A stretch of DNA of 64,000 nucleotides, from contig CM026554.1 in assembly GCA_015143295.1 (NCBI GenBank), forward strand, positions 52,016,627-52,080,626, in the 5' to 3' direction. Of this stretch, positions 47,520 to 60,203 are shown one piece after another. The notes beneath the pieces are model-generated. The model searched no databases, had not been told where the DNA came from, and saw only the letters and a program-made list of their open reading frames with translations. A program made the position numbers and the translations under genes. Numbering within the stretch: the first letter of the stretch is position 1; every line of letters begins with the position of its first letter. This DNA comes from Tetracentron sinense. Lineage: Eukaryota; Streptophyta; Magnoliopsida; Trochodendrales; Trochodendraceae.

Positions 47520-50500
47520 TTAGATATTAACGTACTTGTCGACATAGCTCTGCAGAACAAAAGGTGTGAAAACATTGTTTCTTAAAGTAGGGAGACATTA
47601 TCAAAGCATGTTATAAAAAATGTTCAGTATACCAGAAACCCAAGAGCATGTATTCAACTCCCTATGCAAAGGAGTGTGTGTGTTTGTTTGTGTGTGTGTC
47701 AAGTCTTAAGTCATGCAAGAAAACTTCCCTGCAAATTCTAGTTCAAATTTCAATCCGAATCTAAAATGTAGGCTACTGAAATGGGCACTTACCATCACAA
47801 GTTTAGTCAGTTTTCGCCGTGACGATTCAACATATTGATTTATTTTTGCTTGAGACTTGGGTATTTGGTGGCTCTTCATAGCTCTTAATACCTTATCAAC
47901 AGTTTTCTTGACAATAGTCTTAAATGCCTCCTTGCTCATGTTACCCTGTCGCCATGATGGCTTTAAAATCTCCTTTGCAAAATCTGCAAGGGCAATCTTG
48001 AAAAGCTTCATTGATCTGGAATCCTTGCTCTTCCCTGGCATCTGAACCTGATCAATCTCAATCCCATGGCTCCAGTCTTTACCATCAACTGGCTGAGGGC
48101 TCCCGTTCTCCACATCGCCCACTTCTGCATCTGTTTCTGTCTCACCAAATTCATCATTTTCTGGAGACTTGGTTACAGCAGCATCTGCACCCGCTTTCTG
48201 CTTATTGTTCTCTTCGACATCCAGAAGCCGATGTGAACCACCAAGTTTCAACATGATGTCCGAGTCACTGGAAACAACACGAGCAGCTAATGACCTGTCA
48301 ACCACATTGTTGGCGAGGCCTTGTTCTTGAACATGATCGAACTTCCTTAATGTGTTTGAAGACAGCTCAAGGCTGTCAAACAGTGGATCATACTGGTCAC
48401 CAGCTGTCGACTGCCTCCCTAACTGAGACATGGTGCCGGGAAAACTTTCTGCAGAAGGCTCCCTTGGGAGTCCGCGATCATTCAACTCTCCTGAGGGAGC
48501 AGTCCGCAACGAACCACCCGACCTAGGCAAAATCTTCCCCCAGGGTCTGCTTGAATCTGAAGGGGAAGCCATCTGTCTTGATCCAAGACCACCAATACCT
48601 TGTCCATCCACTGGAGCATGGCTCGAACTGAAAGGAGAATCATATTTAGTGCTGTGGCGTGAGTCAATTTCTTGCTTGGAAGCATTTGAACTAAATTTGG
48701 AGCTTCCATGTGGCTGGTCAAAAGTAGATGCAAATGGATTATAATGGCTCCAGCTTATTCTTGAAATAGAGGAATCAACCTTCCCAGGTGCACCATAATG
48801 TACAGACAAACTATCAGGTGCAGAGCATTGCAGACCATAGGATATTTGTCGCGGCTGTGAATAAGACGGATTCACTGTAGATGAGGTCACAAAATCTTCC
48901 CTGGGAGGCCGATTGTCATCAGGAAAAAACTGCATTTGTTTTGTAGGTGTTCCGCTTGGAAAAGGTACGGATAGAGGGTGTATGGTGTCCTGAGCAACGG
49001 AACTGGAAGGAGTTGAACCTTGAACTGGAAATGGAGAAGTAAACCTTTGGTTTTGCAATGGTTGGAAGTTTTGGACATCATCTTGTGGTTGATGTCGAGG
49101 ATGCAAATAATAATCTTGCTGATGCACAGGATGAAACTGATTGTGTTCGATCCTTGCAGAATGTGTAAATATCTCTTCTCTGATAAAACTGGGGCCTCCA
49201 AATGGTTGATCCAGTGAGTTACCTATGGGGAAACGCTTTTGTCTGAAATCCTCCACATGCAAAGAAAGTGGATGGGGCTCCTCCATGGAAGGGTAAGTTT
49301 GAGGCTGTAACTCAATGCCCTGAGAGTGAGTTGGCTGTTCGGCTGGGTAGGTCCTCACCAAAGGCTGAGGGAAGTCATTCCTTGGAGGCATGGGATTCTG
49401 ATGAAACTGCAATGACTGATAGCCAGGTCCTTGATTTGCCGGGCTTGGCGTCATTCCGTTGACATATGAAGGCGGTGGGGGGAGGGAGGTCCAAGAGGGT
49501 GTTGGTGGAGCTGGGAAAGGGGCATGGTGATTGTGTAATGGAAATTGATAAGGGGGAATCCCATCCACAGGAGCAGACAGAGACTCAAAGTTTGTAGTTG
49601 CTGGTGGAAAGTTGAAATCTTGAGGTGGATGTAACGCATGGTGTGCATTTATGCCTTGAGGAAAAGGAGGGGGAGGGGGTAAGTGGGAAGGCTGAAACAG
49701 AAAGTCTCTGGCTGGAAAGCTGGGTGGGTGCAACTCCTTAGGGGCCAGAGGTTGTGGTGCAAAACTCTCAGATGGAAAAGGCTGGCTCATTGAAGTTCGA
49801 TCCAGGTATGGCTGAGTTGACTCATTCATAGGATGCTGACTTGGCAAAGCTCTGGATGTCAGAATAGGTGAAGACTTGGATAGTAAAGAGCTATCTATTT
49901 GATGAGGATGGTGATCATCGGTCTGAAGCACTGGAAGGGAATGGAGAACAGAAATATTGGCTTGAGATGGCTGAATCGCTAAATTTACACCATTGAAAGG
50001 TATACCCTGAGAAGTTTCACCAGACAAATTCTGAGGTTCAGCATCAACCGCAGGTTCAGTTGGGAAGCTATCAACCAGCAATGGCCGGAGGGCCTCCACT
50101 GGCTGCTGAATATTCTCATTCTCAAGAAGAGCGGTTGGATCCCCCTGTACTTGTTGAACTTTCTGTGTCTCCTGCACTTGAGCAGCTGCCCCTTCAGATT
50201 TCACAGATTGATCCACTTCATCAGTAACAGAAACTAGTAATTGGCCAACTTCACTTGAAATAATCGGTTGCAAGTCATCCCTTACAAGACCTGGTTCTCT
50301 TTTCTTGTCCAAGTCCCTGTCTTTTGGAGCATCAGTACTGCTCTCAGACAAATCCAAACAAGGTTGAATCTCATGGCTCTCGACTTCATCGTGCTCATGT
50401 ACTGATATTTTTGCCAGTACATTCTTAATCTCTCCATGCAAAACAGATTCCCTGGAATCAGGTGGAACTTCCAGATACTGCAATTGTTTGCTCCTATAGC

Positions 50501-53500
50501 GCCTTGGTGCATCACTTGTGGTGGAGTCTTGGTGCAGATACCGACAGGATGCTCCACGATAGCACCTGCCTTTAAGGAAGTCAAGACAATCAGCAATCTG
50601 GCCCCTTTCCCATCTCATTTTTTCACCATCAAACTCATTCATACGCCTGAAAGCAGGAGACTTGCTCCTGCTTCTTTGGTTCTTGGGAGACCAGCTGAAA
50701 CACAACAACTAAAAATTTTAAAATCTTCTGCCAGTCAGTAATGTTTCTGGAAAGCTTAGAATCAATACAACTTAATACATGACAAGCAAAGTAAAACACC
50801 TGAAAACCCAATATTTTGAGTCTGCGACAATGTGTAATCATCCAATGTTCCAAATACATCTATTCCAATGAATAAACAAAATACAGTGTATACCTGCGAG
50901 ATCGCCTTCGCTTCTCCTTTCTCCTCCATAGACTGGGACTCCTACTATCTTGGGGAGATCGGCTGCGGCTCCTGCCTCTCTTGCCACGCCTCCCAGTATA
51001 ATGGGAATCATCAGAGTCACTATCATTTGCACCTTCTCTTATTAATCTACCGAACTCGTCGACTTTCAATAAAGTGGAAGCCTGCTTTGCATTTTCCTTC
51101 TGAAACTTTTCATTCTGAGGATCAATATCAACATCACCTTGTAAAGCACCCTTTTGCTGGAAAGCTTTGTGAAAAGCAGCCTGTTCACTAGAAGTTTGAT
51201 TTTCGTGGTTACTATAGTCGAGCTCATCAAGTTTGCCAATTGTATCAGAAGCTATAACAGTCGACTCTACAGCTCTCTGTGATTCTGGGAAAACATCTGG
51301 AATTGTAAATGGCATGCTGGTAGGACATATCATAACAGACTCGGTGAATGATTTGATTCCTATTTTAGTCCCAGAAACACTCCTGGAGTGTAGATTTGTA
51401 TCCAAATCAATCCCTATATCATCGTGTGAACCTGTAGCACCAACTGCAACTGTTGGTGAGACACTTACAGGGCTGATATCTTCAAGACAGGGTCCATCAT
51501 CATCTTCTGCACTATCATCAGAAGCATAATCTTGTATAAGTCTGAATGGACTTCCACCTTTGATGAGTAAACTAGTAGATTTCCGTATGCTGCTGTCTAA
51601 GGTGCAATCAGCAGCTCCAGCTGAATGCAAGTTATGACCTCCGGAAAATGACATTTCAAAAATAGAGTGATCATGTTCTGAAAAGAGTTTTACCCCGTTA
51701 AAATATGAAAAAGGTCAACAAAACAGATTGGATATGAACATGCTAAATGTATGATACAAGATTATAAAAAGAATATCTTGATCAAAGATCTCAATTATCC
51801 ATCCATGCAATGATATTGAAGCAAGATAGTTTTGGGCTGGCTAACACCATGTTTACAACTCATCAAAAAACCTCACTCTCAAGAACACTAATATCAAGAC
51901 TACTCTAGGACCAGTATTAAAGTAAAGGCAAAAGGAAACAAGTCCCAAATTTTTTTTAGTGGTAAACGAATATATAAATGATATGAAGGAATGTACAAGA
52001 ATAGGTTCACTGATAGGTGAACAAACAAGAAAGTTCCCCTAACTAGGGGGACACACCATAGCCCAAAGTCTACTACCCTGGGCCAAAAAAATGCCATATC
52101 CAATACAAGTCCGTTTGAGAAGAAGAGCAAGGAGGCATTTGTCATGTAGGAAGGCCAAGATCTGGGCCAAAAAACATGCAAGACCTGATACAAGTCCCAG
52201 TTTTGCAGCGAATATATCAAATCAAATTAGTGGTTATACGGCTATAAATGCTACAACAAAGTGATAAGGAAAAAAGACCATGAAAAGATTATCTAAAATT
52301 CAGGAATTTCAATTAATAATTGTCAAAATTAATAGGGAGCTTAAATCCGCAGCCATGTCAATGGCAAATACTTGGGAGTTTCTATTTCCAGAAATGACAA
52401 CGGCTTTGCACACACAATGCCATAGGGAGAGTTTATGAGCTTAAATTGACAATACAAAGATGCAGTTGAAGTCATCATGTCAGGAAAGCTGAAACAATTA
52501 ATAAAAACTGGTATCTGAACTGTCACTCTTCACATCAAATGGTAGATTCATGGATGACACATTACGTCATTACCATGACTTTCTGCTACCTAGTACCAAT
52601 TATAGGCTCAACTAATATGTTTATGTGTGAATGCATAAACACATGTATAAATATGTACAGACACACGCATTGGCATGCACCTAGAAAACTATTATATAAT
52701 TTTCCATTGATAACAAATACAAGTTCAGTTTTATGTCAATGTTTTATACTTGGAAGAACAATCATGCTGCTTTAGTGTTTAATCCATAGTTCGAAAACCC
52801 AGTGAGTCACTCGAGTAACTTGGCCGAGTTACTCAACTCGATTGAATTTCGAGTCGAGTCGCCTCAAAACTCAAAGGATACACTATTTGCCGAGTTGCTC
52901 GGGTGACTCAGTCGAGTCGATCCGAGTTTTTCGATTCACTAGACTAGGTCGAGTCGCAGAAGAGTATTTTTTTCATTTTTTTAAACTTAAACTCAAACGT
53001 CACACTATTTTTGCATCATATTTTTTTGGATCTACAAAGATTACCTAATATGGGTTCTGTTCAACCTAGTTTTTAGGTTTGAGGCTGTAAAATCATCGTA
53101 CTTTGAGTTCTTTTAACCCAGGTTTTTCAAGTTATTGCATATATATTCCGAGTTGGACCCAGTCGAGTTTTTTTCAAGTTTTCTGAGTTATTCGACCCGG
53201 CTAACTTTCGAGTCGAGTCAAGTTTTCGGGTTTTTAAAACCATGGTTTAATCCAATCGGAATGATCATTGATGTGACCGGACCTGTTCAATAAAAACAAT
53301 CCTAAGTGAACTAGAAATTGATATACTGAAAATTAACAACAAAATATTCAGTGCATCATTGTTATCTGGTGCCTTTTCTTCTCTTTATGGTGTCTCTTGG
53401 GTTTCCTCCAAGGAGATGGGAGATATATTCCTTGCCTAGCCAGATGAGGAATTCAGAAAAAAGGGCAATTTGCTTTGGGATGATGTTGTTCGCTGTGTGC

Positions 53501-56500
53501 TGTGGGTAGATCTTGGGCAGGTGGTCAGCCTCCCTCCCAAAGTTCATGAGGTACATAGCTTGGACTATTTGTATAGATGGAATTAAATACTTTTTTTATG
53601 AATCCAGGTCCTTTTATGTGATTTCTCGTTGAGGGGAATACTCTTTCCCCCATCTCTTGTAAATTATTATTTTCTTAATAAAATTGTTCTAATTCCTTAA
53701 AAAAAGGGGGGAAAATCGGTGCATCATCACCCAACTATATATATTTTTCCCTGATAAAAAATATATGTATTTATTGAAGAATAAAAGACTTTACGAGCCT
53801 TCTAAATAAAACTTCTTTAGCCAATGAGTTGGTGATCCCACTCCACTAGATTCACTGTTCTATATATGTTTCTACCTCTCATCAAAGAACTATTCAGAAA
53901 AAGAGCAGATATAACAAAAAGAAGCTTAAAGCTAATAGTAAAAGAAACCTGGAATTACAAAACTCAGGGATTTCGTTCATTCTTTAAGTGCCTGGCAAAT
54001 CAAGAACCCAACTAAAGCGATTTGGGGTGGTTCTAACCCGCAAAAGTGGAAAAAAAACTTGAAAGAAAAAAGAAGAAATGGCCAAAGATGTTAGCAAATT
54101 CATGTGAACATATCACACGAGCAAATACCAACTAAAGTGGCAAAGATGGAAACAGACCCTTGTCAGGAGAAATTGCCTATTGATGGAGTTCTTGTGGAGT
54201 ATCAGAAAATTTAAAAGGAACGGCTACTTCAAAGTTCAAACAAACACTTGAAAACACACACGCACACATCAAAACAGAACACTTGAAAGCAAATGACATC
54301 AAAATCATGTATTTTCCCTTTTAAGGACTTCAAAATCATGTACTTTCCCTTTTAAGGACTTCAAAATCATGTATTTTCCCTTTTAAGGACTTGTGCAATA
54401 TAAATTGTGCACTTTCTCTTCGTTTTCACCTATAAAGAAGAAAAGCATATGAGTAAATCGTCCCCTATGGACGAGGAAGAAAGTGTGCATCACATACTTC
54501 TTCATTGCCCTTGCGCTATATGAAATTTTTTTTCTTTCCCTATTTGGAGTTGCTTGGGTGAGTACTAACGTGGTCTGCGAGATTACCCTCAAGCAATGTA
54601 GTCAAGGCATTGACTAGACGTTTTTGGGCCACTATCGCCTAGGCACCACTCTAGGTGGATGTAATTCACTGGGTGACCGCCTGGGCGACGCCTAGGCATC
54701 TAGGAAGAAGAAGGTATCTCTCTCTCTCTCTCTCTCTCCCATACCATAAAGAAGAAGGGGATTTGATTTTTATCAAGAAAATAGTGCAGCCTCAATTCAA
54801 GTGTTGGGCATGAACTGCTTTTTTGCCCGTTTGAGGTAGGACCGGTATTGGCTTACTCCAATTCTACCCCAGAATCTAAGACTAAATCATGCAATTAGTC
54901 TCAGCTGTAGTCCCATTGTTAGAATATCAGTGACCTAATTTCTCTATCATATGCATGTTCATCGATTTTGGATCATCCAACTGATGGGCCTACTTCTTTT
55001 GGGAGAAGTTTGAAATTTCTAGTAACATTTTTGACATGCATATATTAATATTATATATAATTTAATTATTTTTTATCGCCTAAGCATCGCCTGGATGCCT
55101 TGACTACACTGCCCTCAAGTGGCCTGATGGCAAGTTCACAGTTAAGAGGCAACATACCATGGATCATGTTGCCAGCAGCTATGCCTAGGGGGCTTTGGAA
55201 AGAAAGGACAACAGAATTTCGAAGGCAATGACTCCTCTCTCCCCAAAAGATGCTCCAACATTGGGTGGAGCTTGCAAAGTTGGTCAAATCATCTCCCATA
55301 ATTCTCAGATATTAACCATACATTTTTTTTTTCTATAGCGAGATTCGTTTAGCTTTATGACTCTTGGAAATATGTTATTGTTTTTATTTATTTTTAGGGA
55401 GTTCTCATTCCCCCTACACTTGTGCATTCTTTTCTCTTAATATAATTCTCATTATTTATCAAAAAAATGTCCTAAAACATAAATTTAACTTCAAAAGGAA
55501 TTATCTTGATTCAATCATCTCTTTCTCAACTCTCCTACTTTAATCGTTTATTTCGGATACCAAAAAGAAAAAGAAAATGACAAAAATATCCTCAACCATC
55601 AAAAACATAACAACCCCACCTTGTTAATCTTTCCCACCCATATGATCACAACCCCCCAAACACTCTTCCACACATACACTTACTCTCACACTCACTGATC
55701 TCTATATATGCAATCATTGCCAACAGATCCTAGGTTAGCATGCACACTTCTTTGTAAGTGCATTATCCCAACTGTCAGAGTTGGCAACACAAACTCCAAT
55801 CCATCATTCTAGTCTATCAAATGGCATATCTTCAGTTTAATCATTAATGGGTCTTATCATATCGCAAGAAATCATTATTCATCACTGCTAAGTGCTATCA
55901 TTGGTCCTTGTTGAACGTGTCAAAAACATCTCAATTGACTCTTCTTTATTAATCTATATGGGAGTTTCTCCCAAATTCTTTTGAATGCGCTATTCCTACT
56001 TTTACCACTCATCCATCTTGATATCCTCATCTCGGCCACAAAAAGATTTTCATAATGAAGTGTATTTGTTTAGTCTTCATGTCTAAAACTATGAGTTATG
56101 TGATCAAGAAGAAGGGATTGTTTCCATTACAAGGAGCAGTGACGAATTCCAGTAATAATTTTAAAATATTCATTAGACATCAGCATAAATTAGTGAAAAT
56201 CATACAACAACTATAATATGTTCAAGCCTAATGATATGAGTAACAGATGCATTACAAACTATGCAGCAGAAAATAAACTCAAAAGGGTTGAAGCCAGCAA
56301 AATCAGTAGAGAACTACACTTAAATTCTTTTTTTTTAAAAAGGGCAATGCTGAAACTAAACTTATCTAAGTTATAATAACACCGATAAAAAAAATTACAA
56401 TAAAAGGGATGGTTGTAAACTAACACCTTTTTCTTGTTCAGCCAATCCTGAGGACCCAGAACACGATATACTTCCAGATAAAACATCCTTGGCCTGACGA

Positions 56501-59500
56501 AGTTCTGTTGAACTCTGAGGTTTATGTAACTGCTCTTTCACAACAAGGACCTCATTACAATTCGAAACAAGCTCACGCTTCAGACCTTGAATCAAGTGTC
56601 CAACCCCGTTGTCATTGTCAGACTGGATGACATCATCTAAAAATCGACCCACAAAGAAAAAGTTCAGCATTCCAACTGTAAGTAGATCACTAATTGATGA
56701 GGCATCTGAAGCACATGAGTTTATTTGAAAATATGATAAAACAAATTGAAGGTTTACAAATTTTGGTATTCTGTTTGCTGCTCGTGTAAAGCCATTTCAT
56801 CAAAAGGAAGTTAAGGAACACATTGATCAATCCGAGTTATAAATAAGATATTGTCAATAAAGAACCCATTGCTTAACTAAGTAGTCTAAGTTAAGCATAA
56901 GTGTAACAAAATATATTCATTAGGCCAAAAGTTCAAACACCACAATGTAGAACTCCAAACGTGGTTTGGTGCAAGGCAAATGAAAGAAAGTCTGAAGTTT
57001 GTTAGAAACTCCAGTTCCACTAAAATCTACTGAAAGACATGACAAGCTAAGTTCAATTACAGAGAAACATAATTAACATCCAGACACTATACCTTCTACT
57101 AAGTTAATTTCTTATGATAAACACCTATACAAAATGAGAAATCAACATCAATTATCAAGTACAAGAATAATTCACTTCACCTAGTGAATCAAATCACACA
57201 GCATATAAAGACATGAGTATCTATTTGTAATCGTATTTCCAAAATCCCATTTGTTAGAGTGGTTGGTTTAATAAATTTTAGATGGATATTGCAGCATCTC
57301 ATCAGCCTGGCTTTGGGTCCCATTCCAGTTCTTCCACTTCATCTCTTTGGTGGCATTCCCTCTATCTTGTATTGCATTCCGTGAACAACAAGAGTTCTAC
57401 ATGTGGTCACCTCAAGTTTAGTAACTTTAGTTCTTTGTGAATATAGTCAGTGAACTAGAGAATCAACAGAAAGTTCAGCAAGACAAAGGTAACCTTGAAG
57501 TAGAATCCATAGGTATTTGCACGTGTGAGAACATAATCAATTAGTTTCCAAAACACAATGACATCTTAGTTTCTTCCATCTTTATTTTTTTTATTAGCAA
57601 TGAACTATTAATATTCAAAGTTCTAACTATGACAGCCACATTACACTTATTTATGAGACACGCAATAGCATAGGCTCAAAGTACAAAAGGAGAATATGAA
57701 TAATCTGGCTTTATTTACACAATAATGATAAAAATCCAAAAAATGAAGGACTTATGCTGAATGACATCAATTCCACAAGATTAGAATATCAACCAACATT
57801 GAAAACAGGAAAATCTCTAACATAAGAGCGTCAGTCCTCTTGAGCTACTATAGAGTATAGAGGGTATATATAGTTTTTTCCTATGTTGAGGGGATTTTTT
57901 TAAGACAATAAGCATGCCCTGTGTCGAAACATGTGGACTAGGACATGCCTAAATACTTTTACAATTATAGTATTTATTATACCAAAAAAAAAGTCATAAA
58001 ACTGCATATAATTAGCACAAAGTTTAGCAAATTATTTCTAATTCGTCATTAGAAAAGAGAAGCTAGTAGGGAAAGATGGGAAATTTCATGATCCATTTGC
58101 TTTCAATAGAAAAAACCGAAAAGGAATATGAGGAATTATTGATCCTTGAAACAAACAAAAAAAACGCGCAAGAGAGAGAGAGAGGGATAGGAGTGTCAAT
58201 GGGTTAAATTCGGGCCACAAAAACCTCTTAAAGTATTCATCTATGAGATTAACATTTAAAATTAATATATATATTCATTACTTCATTAGTTTATTTACTT
58301 TAATTCATGTCTTATTTATATTGTTTGATGAACTCTAGTTTATAATATATTACTTAATGATTTTTGCAATAATTTAGTCATTATATTTAATTTATTTTCT
58401 TTTTAATCTTATACAGTAGTATTCATATAACATTTAAAGTATAATAATTTTTAAATAAAAAATTAAAGTATCCTCCTATGTGCCAAAATCTCTTTTTTTG
58501 GGGGTTCACAGTATCCGACACTCCATATGAGTCTAATACTGACACCCATGTCTGTGTCTATGTCTGTGCGACATAGCTTTTTCCAAGTCCAAAAAAAGAA
58601 AAATTAACAACGATCTTGGAGTTTCATATTTTTGACTAGAGAAGACACATAAAACTGCCACAAACTTAGAAACAAAGGATCATAATATAAGTCTAGAAAA
58701 GGCAAAACTTCAGCAAGCAGGCTCAAATATGAGTGAGAACAGTAGGGAGAAAGATCTCCAGAACTTCAAACTAAATAAATAAATAATAAAGTGAATGAAA
58801 CAGATTCAACGTCTCAAATTGAATTTACCTTCCATATCCATGTCGGAATCTGCAGGTGAATCAGATGCATCAGCATCTATCAAACTACTGGGTTGCATTA
58901 AAAAGTCAATTTCCAAAGGCCTCAATGATGAATCACTTTGCTCAGACTGATTATGTAATTTAGATTCCAAACAACATTTCCTTTTCATCCACAGAAAATA
59001 CTCATGTGCAATTGCAGTTTCACTTCCCGATTCACCACCAAACAAGTATGCAAATTCTGGATTTTCTGATTCTTTTACACGAGCCATATCTTCGAAAGCA
59101 GGCCCATTCTTAGTGATCAACTCGCATAAAACCTCAATTTTATGAACTTTTTCTTCTGATGGCTTAGGTGGAGGAAGATCCAAAACCTCTTGTGACTTGA
59201 ATGACAAGTCATCTTCCACTAGAGAATCCAGCTCACAGCTAATTCCACCTTCACTGTTAAGATAATCATCACGTGCAGACACATCATCTATTGTTTGAGC
59301 GGGAGCTACTACTTTATCAACAGAATCAATAGTCATCTCTGGAGAACTAAGACTGGTATCTGAGGGGTGGAACAAATTGGCCGCTACAGTCATAGAAGAC
59401 AGAATTTGAGAACTCCTAGCTGAAAGATTGCAAAGCAGAGGAGAGGCTGCTGAGGGTGGAGACAGTGGAAGGGGTGGGGGAGAAGAAGGTGGAGGTGGAG

Positions 59501-60203
59501 GAGGGGGGGGTGGCATATAAGGTGGATGAGCATCTTCAACTGGGGCATGTACAAAAGATGCAAATGGAGCAAGGGTGACCGGGACAAAACTAGAAGTGGG
59601 CAGAGGAGATGGGGGTCTGACATGTGGAAGACCTTGCACACGACTAAGTGATGGCGGCTGAAGCGGAGTTCTGAACAATATTTGTCCTTGTGAAGGAGGA
59701 GGAGGCAGTACCCTAGGAGGAAGTGGGGCCCGAATCATCTCCAGGTGGCTTGGTCCAGTGAGAGGAGGTGGGCCAGGAGGATGAGGCACCGGTGGTGGGA
59801 GATGATGCATCTTCTGTTGGGCAGTTGGATAGGAGGGTGCCATTGGGGACCATCCATAGAGTGATGATGGCATATGTAAATAAGGTTGACCTGTGTTAAG
59901 CATCCCAGGGGGTGGAACTTCAGTCGGACCTTTTTGAACAAAAGGTGGTAGTGGCGATGGAGTTCCACCTAGCTGAACTAGAGGTGGCAAGTTAGGTGGC
60001 CCGTGGTGATATACATGAGGAAGGGCCGGCTGATCTACATGAGATGGGGGAGCCAAAGGGCCTTGTTGAATCACAGGAGGTGCTGGAGCTGGAGGCCCTT
60101 GTTGGAAAGGAGAGGGAGGAGCAACTGGGCCTTGTTGGAATGGAGGCGTGGGTGCTGAAGGACCATGCCCGAACTGAGGAGCATAATTCCCGTGCCCATA
60201 CAT
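47520..60203 (-). CDS. SURP and CCCH zinc-finger RNA-binding protein (5 exons)
   Basis: CDS join on the minus strand: 60203-58829, 56636-56427, 51677-50894, 50694-47793, 47549-47520. The sum is 5301 bases, 1766 residues, and every junction keeps phase with GT..AG ends. Residues 1-270 are Pro-rich with a poly-Pro run. Residues about 350-412 form a SURP (SWAP) domain (VLCELITKNGPAFEDMAR...FAYLFG...YFLWMKRK). An RS-like basic stretch follows near 770-800. The CCCH finger C-x7-C-x5-C-x3-H (DCLDFLKGRCYRGASCRYLH) is at about 826-845. A long Pro/Gln-rich region follows, and a conserved helical C-terminus (FKTIVKKTVDKVL...KLTKLVM, SYVDKYVNI) ends the protein. Plant CCCH 38/55-type proteins share finger and tail; SURP domains occur in splicing factors. 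A role in pre-mRNA processing is inferred. The two halves could easily be annotated as separate genes. Confidence 0.88.
51948..52189 (-). mobile_element. Retroposon insertion (242 bp) in intron 2
   Basis: ACAAGTCCCA occurs exactly at 51938-51947 and 52190-52199. A T-run at its left side is the poly(A) of a minus-strand copy. It contains GGCCCA..TC..GGCC tracts typical of a LINE 3' end, and no intact frame. Confidence 0.8.
52785..53244. mobile_element. hAT-like MITE (460 bp), GAGTCGAG word type, in intron 2
   Basis: Exact 8-bp GTTTAATC at 52777-52784 and 53245-53252. The ends are CATAGTTCGAAAACCC and, in reverse, CATGGTTTTAAAAACCC. The interior repeats CGAGTCGAGTC, GAGTTACTC and CCGAGTT in both orientations. 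The termini match those of 13507-14102 and 6056, while the interior words do not. Confidence 0.93.
53342..53705 (+). mobile_element. 5'-truncated LINE 3' end in intron 2
   Basis: The plus frame shows LYGVSWVSSKEMGDIFLA, then FRKKGNLLWDDVVRCVLWVDLGQ. This resembles the end of plant L1 zf-RVT regions (LFGVSWV, F-x-x-KGNLLW, CVLW-x-LW-x-ERN). It ends with AAAATTGTTCT and an A-run. Stops are present. Confidence 0.65.
54301..54391. repeat. Three 31-bp tandem units in intron 2
   Basis: Units start at 54301, 54332 and 54363, with the core AAAATCATGTA.TTTCCC and a TTTTAAGGACTTC end. They are almost identical, so the duplication is recent. Confidence 0.95.
54420..55480 (+). mobile_element. LINE 3' end, split by a hAT MITE, in intron 2
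   Basis: The plus frame has PMDEEESVHHILLHCPCAI (zf-RVT core, E-x-VDH-x-LLHCP) before 54593. After the inserted element, at 55112 and beyond, come LWKERTTEF-like and QHWVELAKLV pieces, and the copy ends near 55475 with AAAAAA. Stops show decay. Taking out 54594-55111 and one duplication rejoins the LINE sequence. Confidence 0.7.
54594..55111. mobile_element. hAT-like MITE (518 bp), CGCCTAGGC word type
   Basis: Exact 8-bp CCCTCAAG at 54586-54593 and 55112-55119. The ends are CAATGTAGTCAAGGCAT and, in reverse, CAGTGTAGTCAAGGCAT. Subterminal words TCGCCTAGGC and GCGACGCCTAGGC lie inside. It is inserted in a LINE copy. A (CT)n run lies at 54718-54737. Confidence 0.95.
58186..58230. repeat. Possible hAT MITE end, TAGGAGTGTCAATGGGT type
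   Basis: GATAGGAGTGTCAATGGGTTAAATTCGGGCC after a (GA)n run resembles the TAGGGGTGTCAA termini of plant hAT MITEs. No right end was found. It lies in intron 1 of the SURP/CCCH gene. Confidence 0.4.

Noticed and set aside
51654..51654. Met at 51654 as the start of a separate CCCH gene
   Set aside because: An upstream acceptor at 51677 joins in phase with the SURP-coding exon ending at 56427, so a single gene explains both halves better.
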